DNA from: Peptococcaceae bacterium
Lineage (GTDB): Bacteria; Bacillota; Desulfitobacteriia; Desulfitobacteriales; Syntrophobotulaceae
NCBI GenBank assembly: GCA_009782825.1
Contig: WRII01000001.1
Location: 1-64,000, forward strand
DNA length: 64,000 nucleotides
Direction of reading: 5' to 3'
Of this stretch, positions 45,417 to 53,713 are shown piece after piece (position 1 is the stretch's first letter; the number at the start of each line of letters is the position of its first letter). A program made the translations under genes and the position numbers. The notes below the pieces were generated by a model that saw only the letters and a program-made list of their open reading frames with translations, had not been told where the DNA came from and ran no database searches.

Positions 45417-45801
45417 ATTTTCAAGGGACGTTAATCGCGGTTACGGATTTGGAACCTCGAAAGCGTTTTATAAAAAATATCTTGGTCTGGAGGTTGATTT
45501 CGACAATTATATTAAAACCCTTGACGGATTGGAACTTGTCCATCCGCCGCTTGAACACGCATGGGGGCAGAGGGCTGTGCGTTTTTATGATCCTGATGGC
45601 CATATCATTGAGGTTGGCGAAAATATAGGCGCAGCCGTGCAACGTTTCCGTGGGCGCGGGATGACAATTTCGGAAATCGCTGTCCAAATGGATGTGGACG
45701 AAAAATACGTACGAGAGTGGTTGGAGTGCACTGCCAGAGATTACATTATACAATTACCAGTAGAGGAGGGAGCGCTCTGTTTAGTTATAAGAACAAATTA
45801 A
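45413..45801 (+). pseudogene. glyoxalase/bleomycin-resistance-family gene, frameshifted and internally deleted
   Basis: GTG 45413 overlaps the DUF3795 stop (GTGA) and encodes NFQGTLIAVTDLE, the usual start of this family. The frame is then lost near 45455; TSKAFYKKYLGLEVDFDNYI continues in another frame, followed by ELVHPPLEHAWGQRAVRFYD and PDGHIIEVGENIGAAVQRF, both typical C-terminal family sequence. About 45 residues that normally lie between GLEVDFD and the second DFDNY-like motif are missing, as if two similar short stretches had recombined. Not expected to be functional. Confidence 0.75.
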
Positions 45802-45803
45802 TT

Positions 45804-46172
45804 ATGGCCTCCATCTTGAATACCTTTTTAGGAATTATGATAATTGGGAAAACAGGGGAAATTATGTCCAGAGACTCTGTCTTTGCAGATCCTGGGTTAG
45901 CAATGGTCACACTGGGTCTATTCCCGGTTATTGGCCTGATGATAATGTTCATAGTATATATAATAGCTATATTTGAGCTAGTAACAACATGGATTTCATT
46001 TATAACAAATAAACAGGCATGGGTAATAACGCATATTATAGTGTTGACTATAACAAGTATTATCGGTATGCTTCTCTACTTTTCATTACTTTTTAGTGTG
46101 TTTGTAATTATCCAAATCGTTTTAAGAATAGTTATAGTTTTCGACAAGAAAAAGCCTGACCACATCATATAA
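45804..46172 (+). CDS. multi-pass membrane protein of unknown function
   Basis: A protein of about 122 residues with three or four hydrophobic helices (SILNTFLGIMIIGKTGEIM, GLAMVTLGLFPVIGLMIMFI, VITHIIVLTITSIIGMLLYF, and FSVFVIIQIVLRIVIVF) and a basic tail DKKKPDH. AT-rich compared with its neighbours. The best ribosome site (GAGGAGGGAG) is placed for a CTG at 45777 rather than for ATG 45804, so the real start may be 9 codons upstream with a non-standard or mutated start codon. No family recognised. Confidence 0.6.
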   Translation: MASILNTFLGIMIIGKTGEIMSRDSVFADPGLAMVTLGLFPVIGLMIMFIVYIIAIFELVTTWISFITNKQAWVITHIIVLTITSIIGMLLYFSLLFSVFVIIQIVLRIVIVFDKKKPDHII

Positions 46173-46257
46173 GGTCTAACCGCTTATGTGCATCAGTCAC
46201 TCAAAGTAGAACCAACATATCAATAAATCATTTAATTAAAACAGGGAGGAAGAAAAC

Positions 46258-49200
46258 ATGAAGAAGACAGGTCAGTTTTATTTCGCAACAGACAACATGG
46301 ACACAGAGGGAAACATCATTGAAGAGGACTATCCTGCAATCTATCACTATGACGACAATTATTTTACCGGATCCGCATCTGATTACAATCCGAGCTTAGC
46401 AACAATGTCCCTGTGCTTGGAATTGTCAGCATGGGGAAGCAATATTGGAGGATTATCAAACGACGACTTAAACTATGCGGAGAAATACAAAAATGCAGAA
46501 AAGTTGTTTTCTAAAGATGGTATCGAATTTGAGGGCTTTGACAAAAATCATGATTTTACTGTGAAGCCCAAGAAAGATACCATGGGGGTTGTGATTGCTC
46601 ATAGAAATATTGATGTGGATGGTGAAAAATTCACACTCATAGCCCTGGCCACCCGTGGCGGTGGGTATGAGGCGGAATGGGCCGGTAATTTTACTATCGG
46701 CAAAGATGGGCAGCATGAGGGGTTTTCTACAGCGGCTAATAATGCATATACATTTCTTGCCGAATATATGGATCACCATAAATTCCAGGGAGCTGTAAAA
46801 TTCTGGATTACAGGGTTCAGCCGTGCCGCAGCCGCAGTGAATCTGCTGGCGGGAAGGCTCAACAACGATGGGCAAATCGCGGGGAAAGCATTCAGCAAGG
46901 AAGATGTGTACGTCTATTGTTTTGAACCTCCCATGGGCGTGTTGTTGAGCCAGGTTGTGCCAAAAGAGAATTACGCTAATATACACAATATTGTCAATCC
47001 CAGCGATCCCGTGCCGAAGGTTGCTCCAAGAGATTGGGGTTTTGGCAGGTACGGTCTTCCAGATGAGAAGGTTATTCCAACAGAATTAACATCATCAAAT
47101 TCTGAACATTATGATAAAATGCTTAAATATTTTGATGACCTGAAAACCCAATACGTTGAAGAATCCTTTGAAAAAGATGAGATAACCGGCGAACGAAAAC
47201 AACCCCTAAAACATATCATCAACACATTTCAAGCCAAAAAATTCAATTTCCCTATCGCTGTAAAGATAGAGGGCTGGCATTGGGAAATGAAAACGGCGTG
47301 GCATGGAGTTCCCTACCTTATTTATGTTCCAAATTTCAAGATTGATCTTCAACCAATAATTGGAGATGATACGGCAACAGCAGATGCAGTCTTGGACAAA
47401 CTGATTACATCACTAGCGTCAGGCATAGGCGATCGCGTCTTTTACACTTCTAACCTGCAATCCTTCTTCGAGCTGGTCATCGGGGAAACCCTAGGCAAGG
47501 GATATGAATCCTATAAGTGGGATAAGGTGAAAAAAATCTTCAGACAGAAACTCAAAGCCCATCTATTTGATATTGCCGTTGGTCTCATTGGTTCTGTTAA
47601 TTCTCTGAATCTCCTGATTGCAGACTACATGTTTGAGAGCATTGCTGATGCAGGTATTGACCTCAACACCTATACTGGTGCCCCTGTTGCTTTCAAGGAT
47701 GCACTGGCTTCTATAATCAGCACTATCGTTTCTTCAATCATCCTACATGGAGCCAGCGACTTGCTGACCCTCATTTACAACTTGGACAAAATTTTCCCCG
47801 CCCATTATCCGGAATTATGCTTGGCTTGGCTGCAATCTCAGGATAAGAATTATGAAGAAGAGCTAAAAACCTATATCAATGCCTATAGAATTATCCGTAT
47901 CAATGGTTCCGCAGATGTCAGTGTTGCCGATTCCAAGGGCACGCAGGTTGCACAGATTGTAAATGATGTCCCACAAAAGATTGATGATAGTATGATTCAT
48001 GTTGGAATCAACGCCAACAGTGAAAAGGTTATTTATCTTCCCGCCGACGAAGACTACACCATAAAGATCACCATAACAGAGAACGGTACACTCGACTATT
48101 CAGTGAATGAATTCAGCTTTGATACCAACGCTTATGCCAAAATCGTTGCTTACTATGATATTCCCGTCACAGTGGGAGATATCCTCGAAGGCAAAGCCCC
48201 AAAATTCACTCCCCAGGACATCGCCAATACCGGTGAAGGATCCGGCGCTCACTATTCTTTGTCCAATAGCACAGGAGAATTAACCTCTACCACAACAAAG
48301 GTGGGAGAATCCGCTCGGAATGCCACTTACAGCGTTAAAATCGGAAACAGAAACTCTGAGGGAGGCTATGTTATGGGCGGCGGCATATTCCCTGAAGGCG
48401 CCTTCGCACAAGCCGCGGCTGTCCCTTATGAAACATGTAAGTTTCTGGGCTGGTATAAGAGCGATACTCTTATCTCAACAGATCAAATCTATGGTTTCAG
48501 AGTCGAAGAGAATGTGGATTTAGCGGGCAATTTTGAGGGAAACCGCCCCACCATCTCATCGGGGGCCTATGAATTGACTGTCAAAGCCGGAGAAGGCGGC
48601 AAAATTGTAACAGGGGCAAGCGGCTACTATGCCGAAAGGTCGCGTACCCCTCTGGAAGCAGCAGCTGATTCAGGCTATCAGTTTATCAACTGGACATCAA
48701 CAGACGGCGGCACATTTGACAATGCAGCCAGTACTGAAACCATATTTACAATGCCACAAAATGCCACGACAGTGACAGCCAACTTTACGCCAGGCGATCC
48801 GGATGATGATCCTACCAAGTCTTCCTTGCCATACATGGTGAGAATTACTACTAAGTCATTGAATATCCGGAAGGATCCAGGAACAGAGTACGAAATAATT
48901 GGGAGAATTAAGGATAAGGGGATTTATGTTATTATTGAGGAATCCAGCGGCACAGGCGCAAACCTATGGGGTAAATTGAGAAGAGGCGGTTGGATAACCC
49001 TTGATTATACAGAACCATATAGGGTAAGAATTATTGCTAACTCATTGAATATCAGAAGTGGCGCAGGGACGAATTATATAATGACTGGGGCAATTGAAGA
49101 TAAGGGGATTTACACCATTGTTGAGGAGTCTCGTGGTGAAGGGGCACGCCTATGGGGAAAACTGAAAAGCGGTGCAGGTTGGATATCCCTTGATCATACT

Positions 49201-49437
49201 GTTGTATTTCCAGTGTGCCCATACCCTGAACCCATGGTAAAGCTACAAAAAGGCAGCAAGGGTGAAGGCGTGTTCTGGGTTCAATGGTACTTCAATCAAA
49301 TGGGAATTACCCTTGCTGTGGATGGGATTTTTGGTTCGTTGATGCATCAGGAGGTATGTACTTTCCAGCGAAATAACAGCCTTGCTGCCGACGGAATTGT
49401 TGGGTTTTGGACTCGGTCGAAACTCAAGGGATGGTAA
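46258..49437 (+). CDS. multidomain lipase-like hydrolase with InlB-type repeat, SH3 domains and peptidoglycan-binding domain
   Basis: A 1059-residue protein. Residues 1-300: an alpha/beta-hydrolase of the Mbeg1/DUF2974 lipase-like type with nucleophile Ser188 in WITGFSRAAAAVNLLAGRL and a probable acid in HNIVNPSDPVPKV (Asp250). Residues 300-640: helical and beta regions without a recognised fold. Residues about 775-855: a divergent InlB-type repeat (YELTVKAGEGGKIVTGASGY, then YQFINWTSTDGGTFDN). Residues 860-985: two bacterial SH3 domains (KSLNIRKDPGTEYEIIGRI and NSLNIRSGAGTNYIMTGAIE). Residues 990-1059: a PG_binding_1 domain (LQKGSKGEGVFWVQWYFNQM). Wall-binding domains imply action at the envelope, but no signal peptide is present. 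GGGAGGAAG precedes the ATG. Confidence 0.85.
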   Translation: MKKTGQFYFATDNMDTEGNIIEEDYPAIYHYDDNYFTGSASDYNPSLATMSLCLELSAWGSNIGGLSNDDLNYAEKYKNAEKLFSKDGIEFEGFDKNHDFTVKPKKDTMGVVIAHRNIDVDGEKFTLIALATRGGGYEAEWAGNFTIGKDGQHEGFSTAANNAYTFLAEYMDHHKFQGAVKFWITGFSRAAAAVNLLAGRLNNDGQIAGKAFSKEDVYVYCFEPPMGVLLSQVVPKENYANIHNIVNPSDPVPKVAPRDWGFGRYGLPDEKVIPTELTSSNSEHYDKMLKYFDDLKTQYVEESFEKDEITGERKQPLKHIINTFQAKKFNFPIAVKIEGWHWEMKTAWHGVPYLIYVPNFKIDLQPIIGDDTATADAVLDKLITSLASGIGDRVFYTSNLQSFFELVIGETLGKGYESYKWDKVKKIFRQKLKAHLFDIAVGLIGSVNSLNLLIADYMFESIADAGIDLNTYTGAPVAFKDALASIISTIVSSIILHGASDLLTLIYNLDKIFPAHYPELCLAWLQSQDKNYEEELKTYINAYRIIRINGSADVSVADSKGTQVAQIVNDVPQKIDDSMIHVGINANSEKVIYLPADEDYTIKITITENGTLDYSVNEFSFDTNAYAKIVAYYDIPVTVGDILEGKAPKFTPQDIANTGEGSGAHYSLSNSTGELTSTTTKVGESARNATYSVKIGNRNSEGGYVMGGGIFPEGAFAQAAAVPYETCKFLGWYKSDTLISTDQIYGFRVEENVDLAGNFEGNRPTISSGAYELTVKAGEGGKIVTGASGYYAERSRTPLEAAADSGYQFINWTSTDGGTFDNAASTETIFTMPQNATTVTANFTPGDPDDDPTKSSLPYMVRITTKSLNIRKDPGTEYEIIGRIKDKGIYVIIEESSGTGANLWGKLRRGGWITLDYTEPYRVRIIANSLNIRSGAGTNYIMTGAIEDKGIYTIVEESRGEGARLWGKLKSGAGWISLDHTVVFPVCPYPEPMVKLQKGSKGEGVFWVQWYFNQMGITLAVDGIFGSLMHQEVCTFQRNNSLAADGIVGFWTRSKLKGW

Positions 49438-49497
49438 TAAACAAAAAACGAGACTGTGTCTATTAAGAAAAAACTGCGAATAAGTGGAGGATGCGCT

Positions 49498-49986
49498 GTG
49501 GAAAATCGACTTGAGAGTTTACGCAATGAAATTGATAGGCTGATTTACAAAAACCAGCCCAAAGAGAGCCGTTATTTCGTTTCCCATTTGTATGGGGTTT
49601 CACAATTTTGCGTTTTGCTCGCGGTCAGACGCAGTTTGAATGCCGAGCTGGCCGCGACCTGTGGGATGTTGCATGATATATACCAAATCACTGCCGGAGA
49701 AAGGGAAAAACACGCGAAAAGAGGAGCAAAACAAGCTGGAATAATGCTGGAAAGAATGAAGATGTATACGGATCGGGAAATATCAATCATAACCACGGCA
49801 ATAGCAAGGCATAGCAAAAAGCACGCTGTCCATGAACCCTACGATGAAGTCTTGAAGGACGCGGATGTTATGGATCACTGCTTATATAATCCTCATTTCC
49901 CGGTAAGTGAAAAAGAAACGGCCCGATACAATAATTTGCTTAGAGAATTGAACTGCAGTGCTGTCGGGTTGATCGCTGCACTCTAA
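49498..49986 (+). CDS. HD-domain phosphohydrolase
   Basis: A 162-residue HD-superfamily protein: first His in FVSHLYGVSQFCVLLAVRRS, the HD pair in ATCGMLHDIYQITAGEREKH, then TAIARHSKKHAVHEPYDEVL and LKDADVMDHCLYNP, giving the metal ligands. GTG start 49498 has GGAGG 7 bases upstream. It lies before the CHAD-CYTH-Ppx-Ppk group, separated by repeat copy C. It may act on a nucleotide or polyphosphate-type substrate, but nothing fixes this. Confidence 0.82.
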   Translation: MENRLESLRNEIDRLIYKNQPKESRYFVSHLYGVSQFCVLLAVRRSLNAELAATCGMLHDIYQITAGEREKHAKRGAKQAGIMLERMKMYTDREISIITTAIARHSKKHAVHEPYDEVLKDADVMDHCLYNPHFPVSEKETARYNNLLRELNCSAVGLIAAL

Positions 49987-50090
49987 CGCGGGTTACACCC
50001 GCAAGTGGTCAGTGGTCAGTGATCAGTGGTTAGTGGTCAGGGATTTTCTTGTTTTTATTGACACTTCGCGCCCATGAGTTACTAAAATCT
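49987..50090 (+). repeat. dispersed hairpin-heptamer repeat, copy C
   Basis: TAACGCGGGTTACACCCGC hairpin, five GTGGTCA-type heptamers (one GTGATCA, one GTGGTTA), GGGATTTTCTTG, then GACACTTCGCGCCCATGAGT, the same order as copy A but with one more heptamer. Lies between the HD and CHAD genes. Confidence 0.85.
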
Positions 50091-50120
50091 TATCCCCCAA
50101 AGAAAGGCAGGAAAGAACAG

Positions 50121-51887
50121 ATGGAAGAATTACGTGAATCAGGAGCTTTGCTCGGCAACATCGCAGAAAGAGTGATCCGCAATAACGACAAGAACATAAA
50201 AATGTATGGGCTTAGGCAATTTTGCAGACAGTTTGGCATTGACTATGAGCGGCAAGCCAAAGATACCTGGTTGTTAGAGTTTCTTTTTTCCGGATTGTCC
50301 GATATTCATGAGCTTAAGCCTGAACTCTTTAAGGTTGTTGAGGCGGCCTTCATATTACGGGATGCACATCAAGGCGCCTGGGATGACTCCGGCAATTGCT
50401 TTTTATGGGATCTGGTTATCACGCATCCCCTCAAACGGCTGTCATTCGAGGACAATGCGATCTTAGCCGAAGTCCTTTTCAAACAGGGCACAGCAAGAAA
50501 ACAGGCCGAGCTCACAGAACCGCCGACCAAATTATCAAGTTCTGTTCAAGATCCCGAGCAACACCATGTCATTACCACGATAGCAGCGTTCTTGCAATTG
50601 GCTTGCTATATCCTGGAACTTGCGCCCAAAAGCGTGAAAATAGTCAAATTAAAAGCCCTGCAGCTGTTTTTGCAGGTGAAAAAACCGTTAGACCGCAACA
50701 ATCCCTGCAGGACAAACACACCTTTATGGCAAAAACAATTTGGTAGAGTCACAATAGAGTGGGAGTATGCCGCATCCGAGCCGGAAAGCGGTGTAAAGCC
50801 GGAAAGCAATGTAAGGCTGCAAAGCAATGTAAAGGCGGAAAAAATTGCTGTCAAGAGATCTGAAAGTTCTGCTGCCCCAGCCCCGCCGCCGTTCTTTAGG
50901 AATTATTTTCGCGAACACGTTAACAAGCAGATGATCAAGCTCCTCGATATATCTGGCCGCCTTGATGCAATGGGCGAAGAATGCATCCATGATACCAGGG
51001 TGGTTTTTCGGGGGCTACTCTCTCGTATGGACAGCTTTGAAGGGTATTTAGACAGCAAATGGAAAGCCTCCATGAGCAAGAGAATCAAGTCTGCTTTCAA
51101 GCTGCTGGGCGATGTTCGGGATGCCGACGTCATTTTACTGCATCTGAAAGAATACGCGGAGACCAATCAAGTTCCAGCGCAAGACATCGCCGTTTTTACT
51201 GGATTTATCACCGGCATGAGAGAAACCGCCCTTTCAGACGCTCTGGGATACATTCAATCGCCAGCGTATCAGTCAATTCTGGAAGAGTTGTCCGGCGACA
51301 TCCGCGCCACAGCGTGTCTGCCGGTACTTGATAAAAAACGGAACGCCCTGCCTTTCAGGCTGGATGAGATCATGCCCGTTACTGTTGGTGCGGCATCGCT
51401 ATCCCTTTTTGCGTACGATGAATGGCTGGGTGGCTGTTATGTTTCTGAAGATTTGCTGCACAGAATGCGCGTCTCGTTCAAGAGGCTGCGTTACCTTCTG
51501 GATTTCTTCAGCGGTCCTTTCGAAAAAGATGTCAAGAAAGCCATCCAAATCTGCAAGCAGTGCCAAGAGTTTTTAGGCGTCATGCAGGACAATTGTAAGG
51601 CCGTTGAATGGGCAGCGCGGTTCTTGGAGACTCTGTCACAAGAGGAGCAGGATACGGAACAGGATACGGGCACAAAGCAGGATACAAACACGGAGCCGAA
51701 CACGGAGCCGGACACGGAGCCGGACACAGAGAAAGATACGAAGCCGGACACAGCCACGAGTGAAGGCGTCAAAAAATACATTGCCTGGTGTAATCATAAA
51801 GTCATTGAGTGTGCCGGCCGGTTCTTGGAATACTGGTCAGATACAGGCAGACGGGAACTGAGCTCTCAGATCCGCGGAATATCATAG
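50121..51887 (+). CDS. CHAD-domain protein with N-terminal Ppx-like HD-type domain
   Basis: A protein of about 588 residues. Residues 10-125 (MYGLRQFCRQFGIDYERQAK, then LFKVVEAAFILRDAHQGAWD) resemble the C-terminal HD-like domain of exopolyphosphatases, but the metal-binding His-Asp residues appear replaced. Residues 280-585 are a CHAD domain, a helical polyphosphate-binding module with conserved His/Arg/Lys (ECIHDTRVVFRGLLSRMD and LHRMRVSFKRLRYLLDFF). Two low-complexity insertions interrupt it: PESGVKPESNVRLQSNV near residue 240 and a TEPDTEPDTEKDTKPDT-type stretch near residue 525. I start at ATG 50121 with AGGAAAG upstream. Clustered with CYTH, Ppx and Ppk1, supporting polyphosphate binding. 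Confidence 0.85.
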   Translation: MEELRESGALLGNIAERVIRNNDKNIKMYGLRQFCRQFGIDYERQAKDTWLLEFLFSGLSDIHELKPELFKVVEAAFILRDAHQGAWDDSGNCFLWDLVITHPLKRLSFEDNAILAEVLFKQGTARKQAELTEPPTKLSSSVQDPEQHHVITTIAAFLQLACYILELAPKSVKIVKLKALQLFLQVKKPLDRNNPCRTNTPLWQKQFGRVTIEWEYAASEPESGVKPESNVRLQSNVKAEKIAVKRSESSAAPAPPPFFRNYFREHVNKQMIKLLDISGRLDAMGEECIHDTRVVFRGLLSRMDSFEGYLDSKWKASMSKRIKSAFKLLGDVRDADVILLHLKEYAETNQVPAQDIAVFTGFITGMRETALSDALGYIQSPAYQSILEELSGDIRATACLPVLDKKRNALPFRLDEIMPVTVGAASLSLFAYDEWLGGCYVSEDLLHRMRVSFKRLRYLLDFFSGPFEKDVKKAIQICKQCQEFLGVMQDNCKAVEWAARFLETLSQEEQDTEQDTGTKQDTNTEPNTEPDTEPDTEKDTKPDTATSEGVKKYIAWCNHKVIECAGRFLEYWSDTGRRELSSQIRGIS

Positions 51888-51898
51888 GGTGGACGCAA

Positions 51899-51920
51899 GG
51901 AGTCAGGAGTCAGGAGTCAG
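51899..51920 (+). repeat. (GGAGTCA)3 heptamer repeat
   Basis: Three exact tandem GGAGTCA units just upstream of the CYTH gene. Similar in length to, but different in sequence from, the GTGGTCA heptamers of the dispersed repeat family. Confidence 0.75.
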
Positions 51921-51959
51921 AATATGGAACAGGAATCAGAAGTGTGAGGGAGCGCGACA

Positions 51960-52667
51960 ATGAGCAACGACATTGAAATTGAAGCCAAATACCTGGTGAA
52001 TTCAGATCTTGTGAACTCGAATCTCAATGAATTGAAGGAACAAGTCTTGCGGTTTTTCCATGAAAACGCATTCACTGCCGAAAACGATACGACGCACGGC
52101 ATCTCATATTTCCTGACTGACACCTATTATGATACGGCTGATCAGCAGGTGTTGAAAAGCGGTATGAGTCTGCGCATTCGCCAAAAAGGCGGAAAACAGT
52201 ATATCACATTCAAAAAATCCTTGACGCCTGGGGCTGCTCAGAGCAGCCAATGGGAAAGGTTTGAGCGGGAACGGGAAACGGCTGAGTTTGAGATAGATAG
52301 TGAGGGTAATAAAGATTTCATTGAACAGTGCTTTTTTGACGTTGCCGAAGACAGGCGTTTTAGCGTTGCCGACCTAAAAAAGACGGTGACAATACGGAAT
52401 AAGCGGCAGCAGTATATATTTATAAACGCAACGGCAGCATATGAAGTCGCGTTTGATGATGTGACATATTTTGACGAAGAGACACAAAAGGAATTCAGCG
52501 AAAGGCAGCTTGAAATCGAAAAGTGTACAGATGAAACGCCTGTCGAGCACATGCGTGTTTTGATCAACAAACTGGAAGCCAGACTGGGAGACAGCATTGA
52601 GCCCTGTTGGGAATCTAAATTTGAGAGGGCATGCCATTCTTTAAATTTACATACCCTTTACAAATAA
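51960..52667 (+). CDS. CYTH-domain triphosphatase-like protein
   Basis: A 235-residue triphosphate-tunnel enzyme. The defining ExExK motif is EIEAKYL at the N-terminus; further tunnel residues lie in DTYYDTADQQVLKSGMSLRI, KQYITFKKSL, and YEVAFDDVTYFD. Members hydrolyse triphosphates such as thiamine triphosphate or inorganic tripolyphosphate, or act as adenylate cyclases. Position between a CHAD protein and Ppx/Ppk1 favours tripolyphosphate or polyphosphate metabolism. GTGAGGGAGCGCGACA precedes the ATG. Confidence 0.88.
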   Translation: MSNDIEIEAKYLVNSDLVNSNLNELKEQVLRFFHENAFTAENDTTHGISYFLTDTYYDTADQQVLKSGMSLRIRQKGGKQYITFKKSLTPGAAQSSQWERFERERETAEFEIDSEGNKDFIEQCFFDVAEDRRFSVADLKKTVTIRNKRQQYIFINATAAYEVAFDDVTYFDEETQKEFSERQLEIEKCTDETPVEHMRVLINKLEARLGDSIEPCWESKFERACHSLNLHTLYK

Positions 52668-52774
52668 TTTACCCAAAATCTCTTTTCGTTTTGCAGTGTT
52701 ATGCTACGATTAAACTGCCAGAATAAAAAGGCTGGCTTCTCAAAAGAATAACCATGATGGGGAGAAAAAAATTT

Positions 52775-53713
52775 GTGAATTATGCAGTTATTGATTTGGG
52801 CTCCAACTCAGTCCGTCTTTCTATCTATCGATGTGAAAAAAACAAAATAAAGAGAACTTTCAGTGAAAAAAATGTTGCCGGTCTGGCTGGATATATTGCC
52901 AAGGGTGTTATGCAGGCGGAGGGTATTCAGAAGGCGTGTGATGTTTTAAATACTCTCAATGACATCGCCTCCAAGTTTGTCGAGCCGTCCAATCTTTATG
53001 TTTTCGCAACCGCTGTGCTCAGAAACATCCGCAACAAAGATGAGGCTGTACAAATTATTGCTGAGAGAACTTCTCTGCTTCCAGATGTTCTGGAAGGGGA
53101 TGAAGAAGCGGCTTTGGGATTTGCCGGAGTTACCGGTTTTATGAATTATGACAGCGGCATCATGATCGATATAGGGGGAGCAAGTACTGAATTTGTGCAT
53201 TTTAAGAAAGGGAAAGTGATAGATACCGTCAGCCTGCCTTTGGGATGTCTGAATTTATCCGTCGAATATATTGACAAGATCATCGCCACAGAATATGAAA
53301 GAAAGCAGATAAAAACAGCCATCAGGGCTCAGTTGGCCCGAATTGACTGGGGCGGCGATGGCGATACCAGCGAGAAAAAATATCCGCTTCTGGTGGGTAC
53401 CGGGGGGACACTGAGAGCTGTCCTGAAGCTGTCCCAAGTTCTGTTTGGGCTTCCGGTTCAGGAGAATAGTGTTAATACCTGGCATGTGCAAGAAATCAAT
53501 AAACTTTTGAAGTACAACAAAAATAACATTTATCACACAATGCACAGAACTTTTCCGGAACGGCTGATGACCTTTCCCACAGGACTTACGATCCTGCACC
53601 AGGCCATTAAAAAGTTTGGCAGTGAAACGATCTCAGTCAGCCAATATGGGATACGTGAGGGGTACCTGCTGGAGAGGGTGTTAAAACAGAATGGCAGTTA
53701 TGACATCAGCTAG
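52775..53713 (+). CDS. ppx: exopolyphosphatase/Ppx-GppA family phosphatase, short form
   Basis: Removes terminal phosphates from polyphosphate (or converts pppGpp). YAVIDLGSNSVRLSIYRCEK is the first phosphate loop; EGDEEAALGFAGVTGFMNYD and IMIDIGGASTEFVHFKKGKV form the second domain; YPLLVGTGGTLRAVLKLSQV is also conserved. About 312 residues, so it has only the ASKHA-fold core and no C-terminal HD domain. The start is most likely GTG 52775, with GGGGAG 10 bases upstream; ATG 52754 is possible. Overlaps ppk by 23 bases. Confidence 0.92.
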   Translation: MNYAVIDLGSNSVRLSIYRCEKNKIKRTFSEKNVAGLAGYIAKGVMQAEGIQKACDVLNTLNDIASKFVEPSNLYVFATAVLRNIRNKDEAVQIIAERTSLLPDVLEGDEEAALGFAGVTGFMNYDSGIMIDIGGASTEFVHFKKGKVIDTVSLPLGCLNLSVEYIDKIIATEYERKQIKTAIRAQLARIDWGGDGDTSEKKYPLLVGTGGTLRAVLKLSQVLFGLPVQENSVNTWHVQEINKLLKYNKNNIYHTMHRTFPERLMTFPTGLTILHQAIKKFGSETISVSQYGIREGYLLERVLKQNGSYDIS

